From the NCBI RefSeq assembly GCF_019748365.1, contig NZ_JAIEPN010000091.1, positions 23,025 through 87,024 on the forward strand: DNA of 64,000 bases. The letters are read 5' to 3'. The stretch comes from Novosphingobium sp. GTDB lineage: Bacteria > Pseudomonadota > Alphaproteobacteria > Sphingomonadales > Sphingomonadaceae. A program made the position numbers and the translations under genes. A model generated the notes under the pieces. That model saw nothing but the letters and a program-made list of their open reading frames with translations, ran no database searches and was not told the origin of the DNA. Shown piece after piece: positions 35,337 to 44,359 of the stretch (position 1 is its first letter; each line of letters starts with the position of its first letter).

Positions 35337-35737
35337 CCCGCGATTTCGGCGATCCTGTGGTGCGGCAAGAGGCGCCACGCGGCGAGCGCCAGCACCACGT
35401 GGCCGGCCTCGGCCGCCATCGGCATGGCCCAGCCGGGGTAAACGCCCACCACGGCCAGATTCAACGCGCGGCCGAATAGCGTCGTGCCAAAGAGCATCGC
35501 AGGCACGAGCAGCAGATCGGCATTGCGGCGCCACGCGCCCCACATCATGCACACGGCGCCGACGCCGAAGAACGAGGTCATGTCGCCGCGAATGGTCGAA
35601 AGGCCGGCAATCCCTATGGGGGCGATGCCGAAGACGGGGCCCGATGCGGTCGATTGCGGGGTGAGCAGGAACGAGCCCGCCATCGAAAGGTCGAACATCC
35701 CGACGAGGAAGATCAGGGCGGTCAGGATCAGGCGCAT
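35333..35737 (-). CDS. Small four-helix membrane protein (DUF4345-like)
   Basis: ATG 35737 gives 134 residues with four hydrophobic helices (LILTALIFLVGMFDLSM; DMTSFFGVGAVCMMWGAW; LLLVPAMLFGTTLFGRAL; AGHVVLALAAWRL). The TIRGDMTSFFGVGA segment and size resemble DUF4345 proteins, which have no known function. The track ORF extends upstream without support. It lies between two convergent or divergent housekeeping genes and does not look part of an operon. Confidence 0.7.
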   Translation of the reverse strand: MRLILTALIFLVGMFDLSMAGSFLLTPQSTASGPVFGIAPIGIAGLSTIRGDMTSFFGVGAVCMMWGAWRRNADLLLVPAMLFGTTLFGRALNLAVVGVYPGWAMPMAAEAGHVVLALAAWRLLPHHRIAEIAG

Positions 35738-35846
35738 CGGCAGGTTTTCCTTATGTTTGTGCCAGCGTGGGCCTGCGCGCGCGTGGAAGCAAGCCGGCGC
35801 AGCAAAAGGATTGCGCGATAGCACGCGCCATTGCACAAGCGCGGCC

Positions 35847-37040
35847 ATGCAGGGCAAGCGCATCCTCCTTATCATCGGCGGCGGCATCGCGGCCTACAAG
35901 GCCAGCGAACTCGTGCGGCTGATCCGGCGCGAGGGCGGCGAAGTCACTTGCGTGCTGACCGAAGGCGGCAGCCATTTCGTGACGCCGATGACCTTGGCGG
36001 CGCTGAGCGAGAACGCGGTGCACACCACACTGTGGGACCTCGATGCCGAGGCGAAGATGGGGCACATCCAGCTTTCGCGGGCTGCCGATCTGGTGGTGGT
36101 CTGCCCGGCGACGGCGGACCTTCTGGCGCGGATGGCAGGCGGGATCGCGAACGATCTGGCGACGACCTTGCTGCTCGCGACCGACAAGCCGGTGCTCGCT
36201 GTGCCGGCGATGAACGTGCGGATGTGGGAGCATCCCGCCACCCGGCGCAACGTCACGACGCTGCGCGGCGACGGTATCGAGGTGATGGAGCCCGACGAGG
36301 GGTCGATGGCTTGCGGCGAGTTTGGAGCAGGACGGCTGCCGGAACCGCCCGCGATTCTGGCGGCGATTGCCGCAAAGCTGGGCGGTGTGCCCACCGGGCC
36401 ACTGGCGGGCAAGCACGTGCTGGTGACGGCGGGGCCGACGCACGAGCCGATCGATCCGGTGCGCTACATCGCCAACCGGTCAAGCGGAAAGCAGGGGTTT
36501 GCCATCGCTGCCGCCGCCGCAAGGATGGGCGCGCGGGTGACGCTGGTAGCCGGGCCGGTCACGCTGCCGACGCCGCCGGGGGTGACGCGCATCGATGTCG
36601 AATGCGCGCGCGAGATGGCGGCGGCGGTGGCCGAGGCGCTGCCCGCCGATGCGGCGATCATGGTCGCGGCGGTGGCGGACTGGCGGGTGGCCACCGAAGC
36701 CGACCAGAAGCTCAAGAAGGATGGTTCGGGCGTGATCCCGCCACTGCACCTGACCGAGAACCCCGACATTCTCGCGCGGCTCGGCGCTTCACCGGATCGG
36801 CCGCGCCTGCTGGTGGGCTTTGCCGCCGAGACCGAGAACGTGGTCCCGCACGCGCAGGCCAAGCTGGTGAAGAAAGGCGCGGACTGGATCGTCGCCAATG
36901 ATGTCTCGGGCGATGTGATGGGCGGCCACCTCAACGCGGTGCACATCGTGCGCGCGGACGGGGTGGAGAGCCTGCCCGAGATGCCCAAGGACGCGGTCGC
37001 CGCCGCGCTGGTCGAAAGGATTGCCCATGCACTTGCGTGA
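35847..37040 (+). CDS. coaBC: Bifunctional phosphopantothenoylcysteine decarboxylase/synthetase
   Basis: CoaBC makes 4'-phosphopantetheine for coenzyme A: the N-terminal flavoprotein decarboxylates and the C-terminal half joins cysteine to phosphopantothenate. ATG 35847 gives 397 residues, the family size. CoaC landmarks: [25 protein letters not shown] and [14 protein letters not shown]. CoaB landmarks: [31 protein letters not shown], and [13 protein letters not shown] with the catalytic lysine. The dut start lies inside its last codons (14-base overlap), a conserved alphaproteobacterial pairing. Confidence 0.96.
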   Translation: MQGKRILLIIGGGIAAYKASELVRLIRREGGEVTCVLTEGGSHFVTPMTLAALSENAVHTTLWDLDAEAKMGHIQLSRAADLVVVCPATADLLARMAGGIANDLATTLLLATDKPVLAVPAMNVRMWEHPATRRNVTTLRGDGIEVMEPDEGSMACGEFGAGRLPEPPAILAAIAAKLGGVPTGPLAGKHVLVTAGPTHEPIDPVRYIANRSSGKQGFAIAAAAARMGARVTLVAGPVTLPTPPGVTRIDVECAREMAAAVAEALPADAAIMVAAVADWRVATEADQKLKKDGSGVIPPLHLTENPDILARLGASPDRPRLLVGFAAETENVVPHAQAKLVKKGADWIVANDVSGDVMGGHLNAVHIVRADGVESLPEMPKDAVAAALVERIAHALA

Positions 37041-37497
37041 CGCCGTGCCCGTGATGGTCAAGCGCCTGCCCGGGAACGACGACCTGCCACTGCCCGCCTA
37101 TGCCACCAGCGGCGCAGCGGGGATGGATGTGGTTGCGGCGGAAGATGTCGACCTTGCCCCCGGCGCGCGCCATGCGGTGGCGACGGGCCTCGCCATGGCG
37201 ATCCCGGAGGGGTTCGAGATTCAGGTGCGCCCGCGTTCAGGGCTGGCGCTGAAGCACGGCGTGACCGTGCCCAATACGCCGGGCACGATCGACAGCGATT
37301 ATCGCGGCGAACTCAAGGTGATCATGATCAACCTCGGTGCGGAGACCTTCTCGATCCGCCGGGGCGACCGGGTTGCGCAACTGGTGCTGGCACCGGTGAC
37401 GCAGGCGGCATGGCTCGAAGTCGAGACGCTGGATGACACCGCGCGCGGAGCGGGCGGGTTCGGCTCGACCGGGGGCCTTGCGGCGCTCCCCGGCTGA
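37027..37497 (+). CDS. dut: Deoxyuridine 5'-triphosphate nucleotidohydrolase
   Basis: Dut hydrolyses dUTP to dUMP, keeping uracil out of DNA. ATG 37027 gives 156 residues; TTG 37021 is possible. All five trimeric dUTPase motifs are visible in order: GAAGMDVVA (1), [11 protein letters not shown] (2), [13 protein letters not shown] (3), [12 protein letters not shown] (4) and [10 protein letters not shown] (5). It overlaps the coaBC end by 14 bases and is convergent with the lipoprotein gene 17 bases on. Confidence 0.97.
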   Translation: MHLRDAVPVMVKRLPGNDDLPLPAYATSGAAGMDVVAAEDVDLAPGARHAVATGLAMAIPEGFEIQVRPRSGLALKHGVTVPNTPGTIDSDYRGELKVIMINLGAETFSIRRGDRVAQLVLAPVTQAAWLEVETLDDTARGAGGFGSTGGLAALPG

Positions 37498-37514
37498 GCC
37501 GAACCGCGCCGGGT

Positions 37515-38210
37515 TCAGCTCTTCTTCTTTTCAGGCGCGATCGAGATACGCACCGTTTCCCCGTTGCTGCCCGGGAAATTGGTGAACATGGCCTCGACCA
37601 GCTTGGGCACGAGATAAGGCAGGCGGTTCGAGCTCGACGAGGCTTCGGCCTTGCCCTCGAACAGGCGCTTGCCATCGGCACGGCGATCGATCTTCATGTC
37701 GATCCCGCTGGTGAAAACGGTGACGACATCGACGCCGCCGCCCCAGCCGCCACCCCAGGCGCCGCCCCAACCGGGACCCCAACCCGGGCCCCAGCCGCCC
37801 CAGCCACCCCAGCCCGGACCCCAGGCGCCACCCCAGCGGCCACCCCAGCCAGGGCCCCAGCCCGGACCCCAGAAGGGATCGGCGAAGCCATTGTTGCGCA
37901 GACGGTCCCGGCCGCGATCGACACCATAGTCGAACTGGACGACGAGATCGGCGGTCTGCGCGCTGGCGGCTGGCACATAGCCGACCTTCTGCAACTGCGC
38001 GGCGACGATCCCGGCATATTGCGCGAACTCAAGGCCACCCGCGTTGCGCGGGTCCTGCGGGACGACCGCGAAAGTCTGGCCCGCGGGTGCCGGCAACTCG
38101 GCCTGGAAGCGGGAAACATTGGCGTTGAAAGGCGTGGCACAGGCACTGAGCGCGAGCAGCAGGGGCGCTGCCAGCATGGCGAAGCGATTGCGCATCGGAT
38201 TAAGGTTCAT
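37515..38210 (-). CDS. DUF4136-type lipoprotein with Gly/Trp-rich insert
   Basis: This 231-residue envelope lipoprotein has the lipobox LSAC after a hydrophobic signal (MLAAPLLLALSAC); ATG at residue 6 is another possible start. The DUF4136 core is split by about 50 residues of GPGW/GGWGG repeats (residues ~115-165), encoded by tandem CCCCAGCC-like units. The folded part resumes at VDVVTVFTSGIDMKIDRRADGKRLFEGKAEA and ends with a Lys-rich tail. The function of DUF4136 is unknown; the aromatic-glycine insert may bind the cell wall or glycans, which is speculation. Confidence 0.82.
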   Translation of the reverse strand: MNLNPMRNRFAMLAAPLLLALSACATPFNANVSRFQAELPAPAGQTFAVVPQDPRNAGGLEFAQYAGIVAAQLQKVGYVPAASAQTADLVVQFDYGVDRGRDRLRNNGFADPFWGPGWGPGWGGRWGGAWGPGWGGWGGWGPGWGPGWGGAWGGGWGGGVDVVTVFTSGIDMKIDRRADGKRLFEGKAEASSSSNRLPYLVPKLVEAMFTNFPGSNGETVRISIAPEKKKS

Positions 38211-38418
38211 TTCGGGCGACTCCTTGATGCGGAACCAGCTCCCCTGTTAGCCGGCACCGCCGCATTGGTAGCATGCAAAACGGGTACGCGTCAGGTGCTG
38301 AATGCTGGTTTAACAGCAGGGCAAAAACCAAGCAATTCCGGGCGATTCCAGCACCAAAGGGTCAATTTGATGCAATTTGTTACACCGTGGCAGCACAGTA
38401 CAAACACAGCAATGTGTC

Positions 38419-39438
38419 TTAACCGCGCAGGAGCCCAAGCGCCGCATAGGCGCGCGTCAGCGTCGGTGCGGCGAGCGCCCTGGCCCTCGCCGCACCGTCT
38501 GCGAGGATCGCATCGAGCGCGGCGGTATCGCTGCGCAGATCGCGGTAGCGCGCGGTGATCGGCGCCAGCTTCTCGACCAGCAGTTCGCCGAGCGCGGGCT
38601 TGAACGCGCCGAAGCCCTGCCCGCCGAACTGCGCCAGCACTTCGGCCTGGCTGATCCCCGCCATCGCGGCATAGATGCCGACAAGGTTGGCCGCCTCGGG
38701 CCGCTCCTTGAGGCCGTCCATCTCGCCCGGCAGCGGCTCGGGATCGGTCCTGGCCTTGCGCACCTTCTGCATGATCGCATCGGCATCGTCGGTCAGGTTG
38801 ATGCGGCTCATGTCCGAAGGATCGGACTTCGACATCTTTGCCGATCCATCGCGCAGGCTCATGATCCGCGCGGCTTCGGGCGGGATGATCGGCTCGGGCA
38901 GCGTGAAGATCGGATCGGCCTCCGCAGCGAAATCGTTGTTGAACTTCTGCGCGATATCGCGGGCAAGCTCGAGGTGCTGCTTCTGGTCCTCGCCCACCGG
39001 AACGTGAGTCGCCTGATAGAGCAGCACGTCGGCGGCCTGCAGAACCGGATAGGTGAACAGGGCAACGCTGGCGCCTTCACGGTTCTTGCCCGCCTTGTCC
39101 TTCCACTGCGTCATCCGGTTGAGCCAGCCCATCCGCGCGGTGCCGGTGAGCAGCCATTGCAGCTCGGCATGGGCGGGGACTTGCGTCTGGTTGAACACGA
39201 TCGAGCGCTTGGGATCGATCCCGCAAGCAACCAGCGCGGCGACCATCTCGCGCGTGCCCGCCGTGAGCGCGGCGGGATCGTGCGGCATCGAGATCGCGTG
39301 AAGATCGGCGAGGAAATAGAGGCACTCGCCGCCCTTCGCGGTCCATTCGTCCTGCATCGCCACCCAGTTCCGGATCGCGCCCAGATAGTTGCCGAGGTGG
39401 AGATTGCCGGTGGGCTGGATGCCCGAGACGATACGCAT
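38419..39438 (-). CDS. trpS: Tryptophanyl-tRNA synthetase
   Basis: TrpS charges tRNA-Trp. ATG 39438 gives 339 residues, the usual class Ic length. The HIGH-like motif is [13 protein letters not shown] near residue 9 and KMSKS occurs as [14 protein letters not shown]. The track extends the frame upstream into murJ without support. It lies 8 bases behind murJ on the same strand, so murJ-trpS are probably cotranscribed. The 208-base gap after it has a structured stretch (see findings) but no gene. Confidence 0.97.
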   Translation of the reverse strand: MRIVSGIQPTGNLHLGNYLGAIRNWVAMQDEWTAKGGECLYFLADLHAISMPHDPAALTAGTREMVAALVACGIDPKRSIVFNQTQVPAHAELQWLLTGTARMGWLNRMTQWKDKAGKNREGASVALFTYPVLQAADVLLYQATHVPVGEDQKQHLELARDIAQKFNNDFAAEADPIFTLPEPIIPPEAARIMSLRDGSAKMSKSDPSDMSRINLTDDADAIMQKVRKARTDPEPLPGEMDGLKERPEAANLVGIYAAMAGISQAEVLAQFGGQGFGAFKPALGELLVEKLAPITARYRDLRSDTAALDAILADGAARARALAAPTLTRAYAALGLLRG

Positions 39439-39446
39439 GGGTTGAG

Positions 39447-41024
39447 TCACTCTGATGGGGCGCGCTTGCGGCGCAGGAGAAGTTGCAGATCGGCCTTGGA
39501 AAACGCGCCGAGCACGATGGCGCTGAGCCCATAGACGAGGCCGCCCGCCGAAACCAGCACGGTAAGCGTGAGGAAGCGCACGAACCACGTACCGTGGACA
39601 TAGGGCATCAGCAGGCCCTGCCCCGCCCAGAGCACCGCGCCCATCGCGAGCGCGGCGAGGGCGAGGCGCGGCACACGGCGGCGGAGGCGCGCATCGGTGG
39701 TGAACTGCCCGCGCGCCACGAGGGTGCGGTAGAGCATCACCACGTTGACAGTGGAGGCAATCGCGGTGGCGAGCGGCGGTCCCATGTGCTGCAGCGGCAC
39801 GATCAGCAACAGATTGAGCGCGAGGTTCACGCCCATCGAGATCGTGGCGTAGCGCACCGGGGTGACCGTATCCTGCCGCGCATAGTAGCCCGGCGTCAGC
39901 ACTTTCACGAGGATGTAGCTGGGCAGGCCGATCGAGAAGGCGGCGAGCGCCTGCGCTGTGAAATGCGCGTCATCCGGCGTGAAGCGGCCATAGCCGAACA
40001 GCGCCGCGGCAATCGGCTCACCGCACAGCACCAGCGCGACGGTGGCGGGGAGCGTGAGCAGCAGCGCGAGTTCGAGCCCGCGGTTCTGCGTTTCCATCGC
40101 GCCCGCCTCGTCCCCGCCGCCAAGCTGGCGCGAGATCGTGGGGAGCAGCACGGTGCCAAGCCCGATACCGATGAGGCCAAGCGGCAGCTGGTTGAGCCGG
40201 TCCGCCATGTAGATGTAGGTCACCGAACCATGCGCGAGGAGCGAGGCGGCCAGCGCGGTGGAAATGACGAGGTTGATCTGCACCGCACCGGCCCCGGCGG
40301 CGGCTGGCCAGATCAGCGCCATCAGCCGCTTCACATCGGCATCGAGGCGCGGCAGGCGCAGCTTGAGGCTCACCCCGGCGCGGCGACAGGCCCAGACCAG
40401 CCAGATCAGCTGGAACGCGCCCGAAACCGAAACACCGATGGCCTGATTGCGCGCGGTGATCATCGGATCAGCCGAGTGGAACAGCAGGAGCGCGGCGATC
40501 AGCGTGAGGTTGAGCAGGATCGGCGCCGCCGCATTGACCCAGAACTTGTGCAGCGAATTCAGGATGCCTCCGCACAACGAGACGAGGCTGATCAGCATGA
40601 GATAGGGGATCGTCATGCGCGACAGCGCGACAGCGAAGGCGAACTGATCGGGGCTGACCCCGTTGAACTGGCCCGAGAGCACGAACGTGACCGGCCAGGC
40701 AAAGATTTCGAGCAGCGCGGTCATCACGATCAGCACCGGCAGCAGCACGGCCAGCGCCCGCTCGGCAAAGTCCAGACCATCGGGCAGGCCCTGCCCTTCC
40801 GGATCACCCACCTTCCGGTTGAACATCGGGATGAAGGCCGAAGCGAAGGCGCCCTCGGCAAAGAGGGCGCGAAACATGTTGGGCAGGCGGAAGGCGACAA
40901 GGAACGCGTCGGACGCGAAGCCTGCGCCCACATAGCGGGCGAACAGGCTGTCGCGAACGAGGCCCAGCACGCGGCTGGCAAGCGTGAGCCCGCCGATCGT
41001 ACCGGTTGCCTTGAGGAGGTTCAT
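39447..41024 (-). CDS. murJ: Lipid II flippase MurJ
   Basis: MurJ moves lipid II across the inner membrane for peptidoglycan assembly. The 525 residues have about 14 hydrophobic helices and the MVF/MOP signatures: [27 protein letters not shown] at the N-terminus, [25 protein letters not shown], and the later [16 protein letters not shown] containing a family Arg/Asp cluster. It ends 8 bases before trpS. The gene order secB-murJ-trpS is usual in sphingomonads. Confidence 0.96.
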   Translation of the reverse strand: MNLLKATGTIGGLTLASRVLGLVRDSLFARYVGAGFASDAFLVAFRLPNMFRALFAEGAFASAFIPMFNRKVGDPEGQGLPDGLDFAERALAVLLPVLIVMTALLEIFAWPVTFVLSGQFNGVSPDQFAFAVALSRMTIPYLMLISLVSLCGGILNSLHKFWVNAAAPILLNLTLIAALLLFHSADPMITARNQAIGVSVSGAFQLIWLVWACRRAGVSLKLRLPRLDADVKRLMALIWPAAAGAGAVQINLVISTALAASLLAHGSVTYIYMADRLNQLPLGLIGIGLGTVLLPTISRQLGGGDEAGAMETQNRGLELALLLTLPATVALVLCGEPIAAALFGYGRFTPDDAHFTAQALAAFSIGLPSYILVKVLTPGYYARQDTVTPVRYATISMGVNLALNLLLIVPLQHMGPPLATAIASTVNVVMLYRTLVARGQFTTDARLRRRVPRLALAALAMGAVLWAGQGLLMPYVHGTWFVRFLTLTVLVSAGGLVYGLSAIVLGAFSKADLQLLLRRKRAPSE

Positions 41025-41066
41025 GGCTGCTGCTTCATGGCTGGAAGGGCCATGAAACCGGCCGGA

Positions 41067-41594
41067 TCAGGCCTGACCGGCGGTGCCGGCGGCCAGTTCC
41101 TCGGCCTGGCGGGCTTGCAACTGCTGCAGGTAGAGACCGTTGAAATCGATCGGTTCGAGCAGCAGCGGCGGGTAGCCCGCATCGCGCACGGCATCGGCGA
41201 TGATGCGTCGGGCGAAGGGGAACACGAGGCGCGGGCCTTCGGCGAAAAGGAACGGGTGGGCCTGCTCTTCGGTCACGTTGCGCATGCCGATCAGCGCGCC
41301 GTAGAGCAGTTCCACGACATACATCGTGCCCTGCGCCGTCTTCGAGGTGCCGGTGATCTTCATTTCGATCTCATGCACATCGGGGCCGAGCGGCCGCGCG
41401 CCGATGTTGAAATCGATCGAGACTTCAGGGGCATCAGTCCACTGATAGCTTTCCGGCGCGTTCGGATTCTCGACCGAGAGATCCTTGATATACTGGGAGA
41501 TCAGGCCGATCGCGGGGCTGGTGTCCTCGCCATTGGGAGCCGGGCTGGACGCATCGAGATCGAGCGGGGTGATGATATCGCCTTCTTCGGCCAT
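41067..41594 (-). CDS. secB: Protein-export chaperone SecB
   Basis: SecB holds preproteins unfolded and hands them to SecA. ATG 41594 gives 175 residues, close to the alphaproteobacterial length. The conserved core is visible: SQYIKDLSVENPNAPESY, EIEMKITGTSKTAQGTMYVVEL, and PFLFAEGPRLVFPFARRIIADAVRDAGYPPLLLEPIDFNGLY. It is divergent from timA across a 286-base gap in which I see no further gene, and starts the secB-murJ-trpS minus-strand group. Confidence 0.96.
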   Translation of the reverse strand: MAEEGDIITPLDLDASSPAPNGEDTSPAIGLISQYIKDLSVENPNAPESYQWTDAPEVSIDFNIGARPLGPDVHEIEMKITGTSKTAQGTMYVVELLYGALIGMRNVTEEQAHPFLFAEGPRLVFPFARRIIADAVRDAGYPPLLLEPIDFNGLYLQQLQARQAEELAAGTAGQA

Positions 41595-41880
41595 GATCGT
41601 ACTTTCATGCGAATGGAATGGAACGGTGCGAAACAGGTTGGCGCGCCGCCTAGCATCTGCCGGAGAGCGGGGCAATCGCACTTGCGCGGCGGAGCGCGGA
41701 GCGCCGGTTGCGACAACGTGCCCCTAGAGGCAGGCAAAAAACCGCCTCAGGAAGCTATTCGGGGTGCCGTCCACGCGTTGTTCATTTGTATTTCGTAACC
41801 ACATAGGGCACGATGAAGTGTTGGCGGCGACCGGGACCCGCAGGCCCGGCCACCGCCCTGATCAAGCAGGATGTGGCCTT

Positions 41881-42555
41881 GTGATTGTTGAAATTGTGAT
41901 TCTCGCGATGATCGCAGCATTCCTGGGCCTGCGACTCTATGCCGTTCTGGGCCGCCGGCCCGAGCAGAACGACGAGCCGCTGCGCCGCCGCGTGGAGCAG
42001 CCCGATCCGGCCAGCGCGCCGCGCAACCTGACGCCGCGTCTGCCGGAAAAGAGCACCGGCGCGCCGCGCACGCTGCCGCTGCCGCAGGACAGCCAGCTTG
42101 ATTCCCGCGCCGAAGCCGGCATCCGGGCGATTGTCGCAGCGGAACGCCGCTTCGATGTCGGCCAGTTCCTCGCCGGTGCGCGCGGTGCCTACAGCATGGT
42201 GCTCGAAGCCTTCTGGCGCGGCGACAAGGAAGAACTTTCTCAGCTGTGCGACAGCGACGTCTATGCCGGCTTTGCCGAAGCGATCGACGCCCGCAGCGCC
42301 GCGGGCGAGGCAATCACCGCCAAGCTGATCCGCATCGAGGAAGCGCGCATTGTCAATGCGAGCTACGCTGCGCCGCGGGCACGCATCACCGTCAGCTTCG
42401 TCGCCGATGTGGCCTCGGTCACGCGTGATGCGAACGGCGCGGTCGTGGCGGGTTCGCTGGATGATGCGATCGAGACCCGCGACGTCTGGACTTTCTCGCG
42501 CGATCTCACCTCGCGCGATCCGGACTGGATGGTCGACGAGACCGACGAGGGCTGA
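41881..42555 (+). CDS. timA: Tim44/TimA-family membrane-anchored protein
   Basis: GTG 41881 is chosen, with AGGATG about 12 bases upstream; 224 residues. One N-terminal membrane helix (IVEIVILAMIAAFLGLRLYAVLG), a Pro-rich linker, and a C-terminal Tim44-like domain of the NTF2 fold (FLAGARGAYSMVLEAFWRGDKEEL ... VTVSFVADVASVTRD). Bacterial homologues of mitochondrial Tim44 stand between secB and mltA in alphaproteobacteria, as here. A role in envelope protein handling is proposed; the biochemical activity is not known. mltA follows 5 bases on. Confidence 0.9.
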   Translation: MIVEIVILAMIAAFLGLRLYAVLGRRPEQNDEPLRRRVEQPDPASAPRNLTPRLPEKSTGAPRTLPLPQDSQLDSRAEAGIRAIVAAERRFDVGQFLAGARGAYSMVLEAFWRGDKEELSQLCDSDVYAGFAEAIDARSAAGEAITAKLIRIEEARIVNASYAAPRARITVSFVADVASVTRDANGAVVAGSLDDAIETRDVWTFSRDLTSRDPDWMVDETDEG

Positions 42556-42560
42556 TTTTC

Positions 42561-43775
42561 GTGGCGTTCCGGGGGGCAGGACGGGCCGGCAAGCTGGCCT
42601 GGCTTGCCATTCTCGCGCCCGCGCTCCTCTCCGGCTGCATTCCGCTGATCCCGCAGGGCGCGCCGGTTCCGCCAGTTCCGCCCAGAGCGCCGAATGCCGC
42701 GCTGGTCGGCACGCGCCTTGGGCCTACACCGGCCGGGCTTGGCTTTACCGACAGCAATGCGCGCGCAGCGCTGGCCGCGTTTGCCACAAGTTGCCCGCGC
42801 CTCACCAAGCGCACCGATACAAGCGGCCTGACCCGGCCTGAAGACTGGGCCCCGGCCTGCGCCGCCGCAGCAGGCTGGCCCCCCGAGGACGCGCGGGGCT
42901 TCTTCACCCGCTACTTCGAAACGGCGACCGTGGCGCGCGGCGAAGCGCTGGTAACGGGCTACTACGAGCCGGAGATCGCCGGGGTGCGTGTGCGCCAGCC
43001 GGGCTTCGACATTCCGGTCTATGCCCTGCCCCCCGATCTCGTCCGCGCCCGGCCGGGCGATGCGCCGGCGCAGCCTGACGGCAGCCAGCCGCTCGGCCGC
43101 TATGACGAGACCGGGCGCTTCGTGCCCTATTTCGACCGCACCGCCATCGAGAACGGCGCCTTGGCGGGACGGGGGCTGGAAATCGGTTGGGTTGCAGACC
43201 GGGCGGAACTGTTCTTCCTGCAAGTGCAAGGCTCGGGCCGTCTGCGCGCGCCCGATGGCACCGTCATGCGGCTCGGCTTCGCGGGGCAGAACGGTTTTCC
43301 CTATACCGGAATCGGCAGCGTGATGCGCGCGCAGGGGCTGATCGGCACCGGGCCGGGCCAGTATCCCGGATCGATGCAGGGCATCCTGCGCTATATCCGC
43401 GAGCATCCCGCAGAAGGCGCAGCGCTGATGCGGCAGAACCAGAGCTATGTGTTCTTCCGCGAGCGCACCGGGCCGGACACGGTGGGCGCGCTGAACGTGC
43501 CGATCATGCCGCGCACGACGCTGGCGGCAGACCCGGCCTTCGTGCCGCTCGGCGCACCTGTCTGGCTGAACGGCGCGGGCGGCATCAGCGGACTCTGGGT
43601 GGCGCAGGATACCGGCGGCGCAATCAAGGGGCCCAACCGGTTCGACAGCTTCTGGGGCGCGGGCGCCGAGGCGCGCACGATCGCCGGCGGGATGCGCGCG
43701 CAGGGGCAGGCGCTGATACTGCTGCCCAAGGGCACGCTCGCCCGCCTGAACGGCCCCGGATCGGGCGGAATGTGA
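42561..43775 (+). CDS. mltA: Membrane-bound lytic murein transglycosylase A
   Basis: MltA cleaves glycan strands of peptidoglycan to 1,6-anhydro ends. It starts at GTG 42561 and has 404 residues. A lipoprotein signal ends in LLSGC with Cys26. The MltA barrel includes VTGYYEPEIAGVRV, FLQVQGSGRLRAPDG and YVFFRE; the C-terminal 3D domain carries the catalytic Asp in VAQDTGGAIKGPNRFDSFWG. The stop is nested in the smr start (GTGA), so timA-mltA-smr are coupled. Confidence 0.95.
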   Translation: MAFRGAGRAGKLAWLAILAPALLSGCIPLIPQGAPVPPVPPRAPNAALVGTRLGPTPAGLGFTDSNARAALAAFATSCPRLTKRTDTSGLTRPEDWAPACAAAAGWPPEDARGFFTRYFETATVARGEALVTGYYEPEIAGVRVRQPGFDIPVYALPPDLVRARPGDAPAQPDGSQPLGRYDETGRFVPYFDRTAIENGALAGRGLEIGWVADRAELFFLQVQGSGRLRAPDGTVMRLGFAGQNGFPYTGIGSVMRAQGLIGTGPGQYPGSMQGILRYIREHPAEGAALMRQNQSYVFFRERTGPDTVGALNVPIMPRTTLAADPAFVPLGAPVWLNGAGGISGLWVAQDTGGAIKGPNRFDSFWGAGAEARTIAGGMRAQGQALILLPKGTLARLNGPGSGGM

Positions 43776-44359
43776 GAGCGCCGCCACGCGGGCTGAGCCC
43801 GGACGAAGCCGCGCTGTGGCGGAAGGTGGCGGCCACCGTCACACCGCTCCATCCGAAGAAGGCAGCACCTGCTCCCCTCCCGCCTGCGGAAGGGGCCGGG
43901 GATGGGCCTGTCGAGACGCCCTCGCCTCCACCAAAGCGCGTGAAGGGTCGCGTCCCGCCGCCCCGCCCCGAACCCGCTCCGGTGGCAACGCCGGTGCGTC
44001 CGCTGACCGCGGGCGGGCTCGATTCCAGCTGGGACCGCAAGTTGACGCGCGGGCCGCTCCAGCCTGATGTGACCATCGACCTGCACGGCCTGACCCTCGC
44101 CATGGCGCATGAGAGGCTCAATGGCGGAATCGCGCAGGCGCTGGCGATGGGCGCGCGGGTGATTCTGCTGATCGCGGGCAAACACCGGCCGGTGCCGGAA
44201 AACGATCTGCGCGGCGAAAAGCGCGGCGCCATCCGCGCCAAGCTGCTCGACTGGCTGGCCGCAAGCCCCCATGCCGGGCGCATCGCCTCGGTCCGCCCAG
44301 CGCAGCCGCGCCATGGCGGCGACGGCGCGGTCTATATCGTGCTCAGGAAAGCGCGCTGA
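43772..44359 (+). CDS. Smr-domain protein
   Basis: GTG 43772, overlapping the mltA stop, gives 195 residues; the long track ORF is a shadow of mltA. The N-terminal ~30 residues (RGLSPDEAALWRKVAATVTPL) are the usual opening of alphaproteobacterial Smr proteins. A Pro-rich linker follows, then the Smr domain: DLHGLTLAMAHERL, VILLIAGKHRPV and the C-terminal GAVYIVLRK. Smr domains are endonucleases acting on DNA or RNA in other proteins; the role here is unproven. Part of the linker is encoded by a GC-rich repeat element (43873-43908). Its end overlaps dapE tail to tail. Confidence 0.88.
   Translation: MRAPPRGLSPDEAALWRKVAATVTPLHPKKAAPAPLPPAEGAGDGPVETPSPPPKRVKGRVPPPRPEPAPVATPVRPLTAGGLDSSWDRKLTRGPLQPDVTIDLHGLTLAMAHERLNGGIAQALAMGARVILLIAGKHRPVPENDLRGEKRGAIRAKLLDWLAASPHAGRIASVRPAQPRHGGDGAVYIVLRKAR
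43873..43908 (+). repeat. Degenerate GC-rich repeat element inside smr
   Basis: CCCCTCCCGCCTGCGG followed by AAGGGGCCGGGGATGGG has the same plan (C-rich arm, short loop, G-rich arm, then a GGGG-TGGG tail) as the intergenic units at 29153-29248. It is read in frame as part of the smr linker (PLPPAEGAGDGP). Confidence 0.55.

Noticed and set aside
39483-41798. 771-residue plus-strand ORF opposite murJ and secB
   Set aside because: It is an antisense shadow; highly charged low-complexity translation, and murJ/secB are unmistakable on the other strand.
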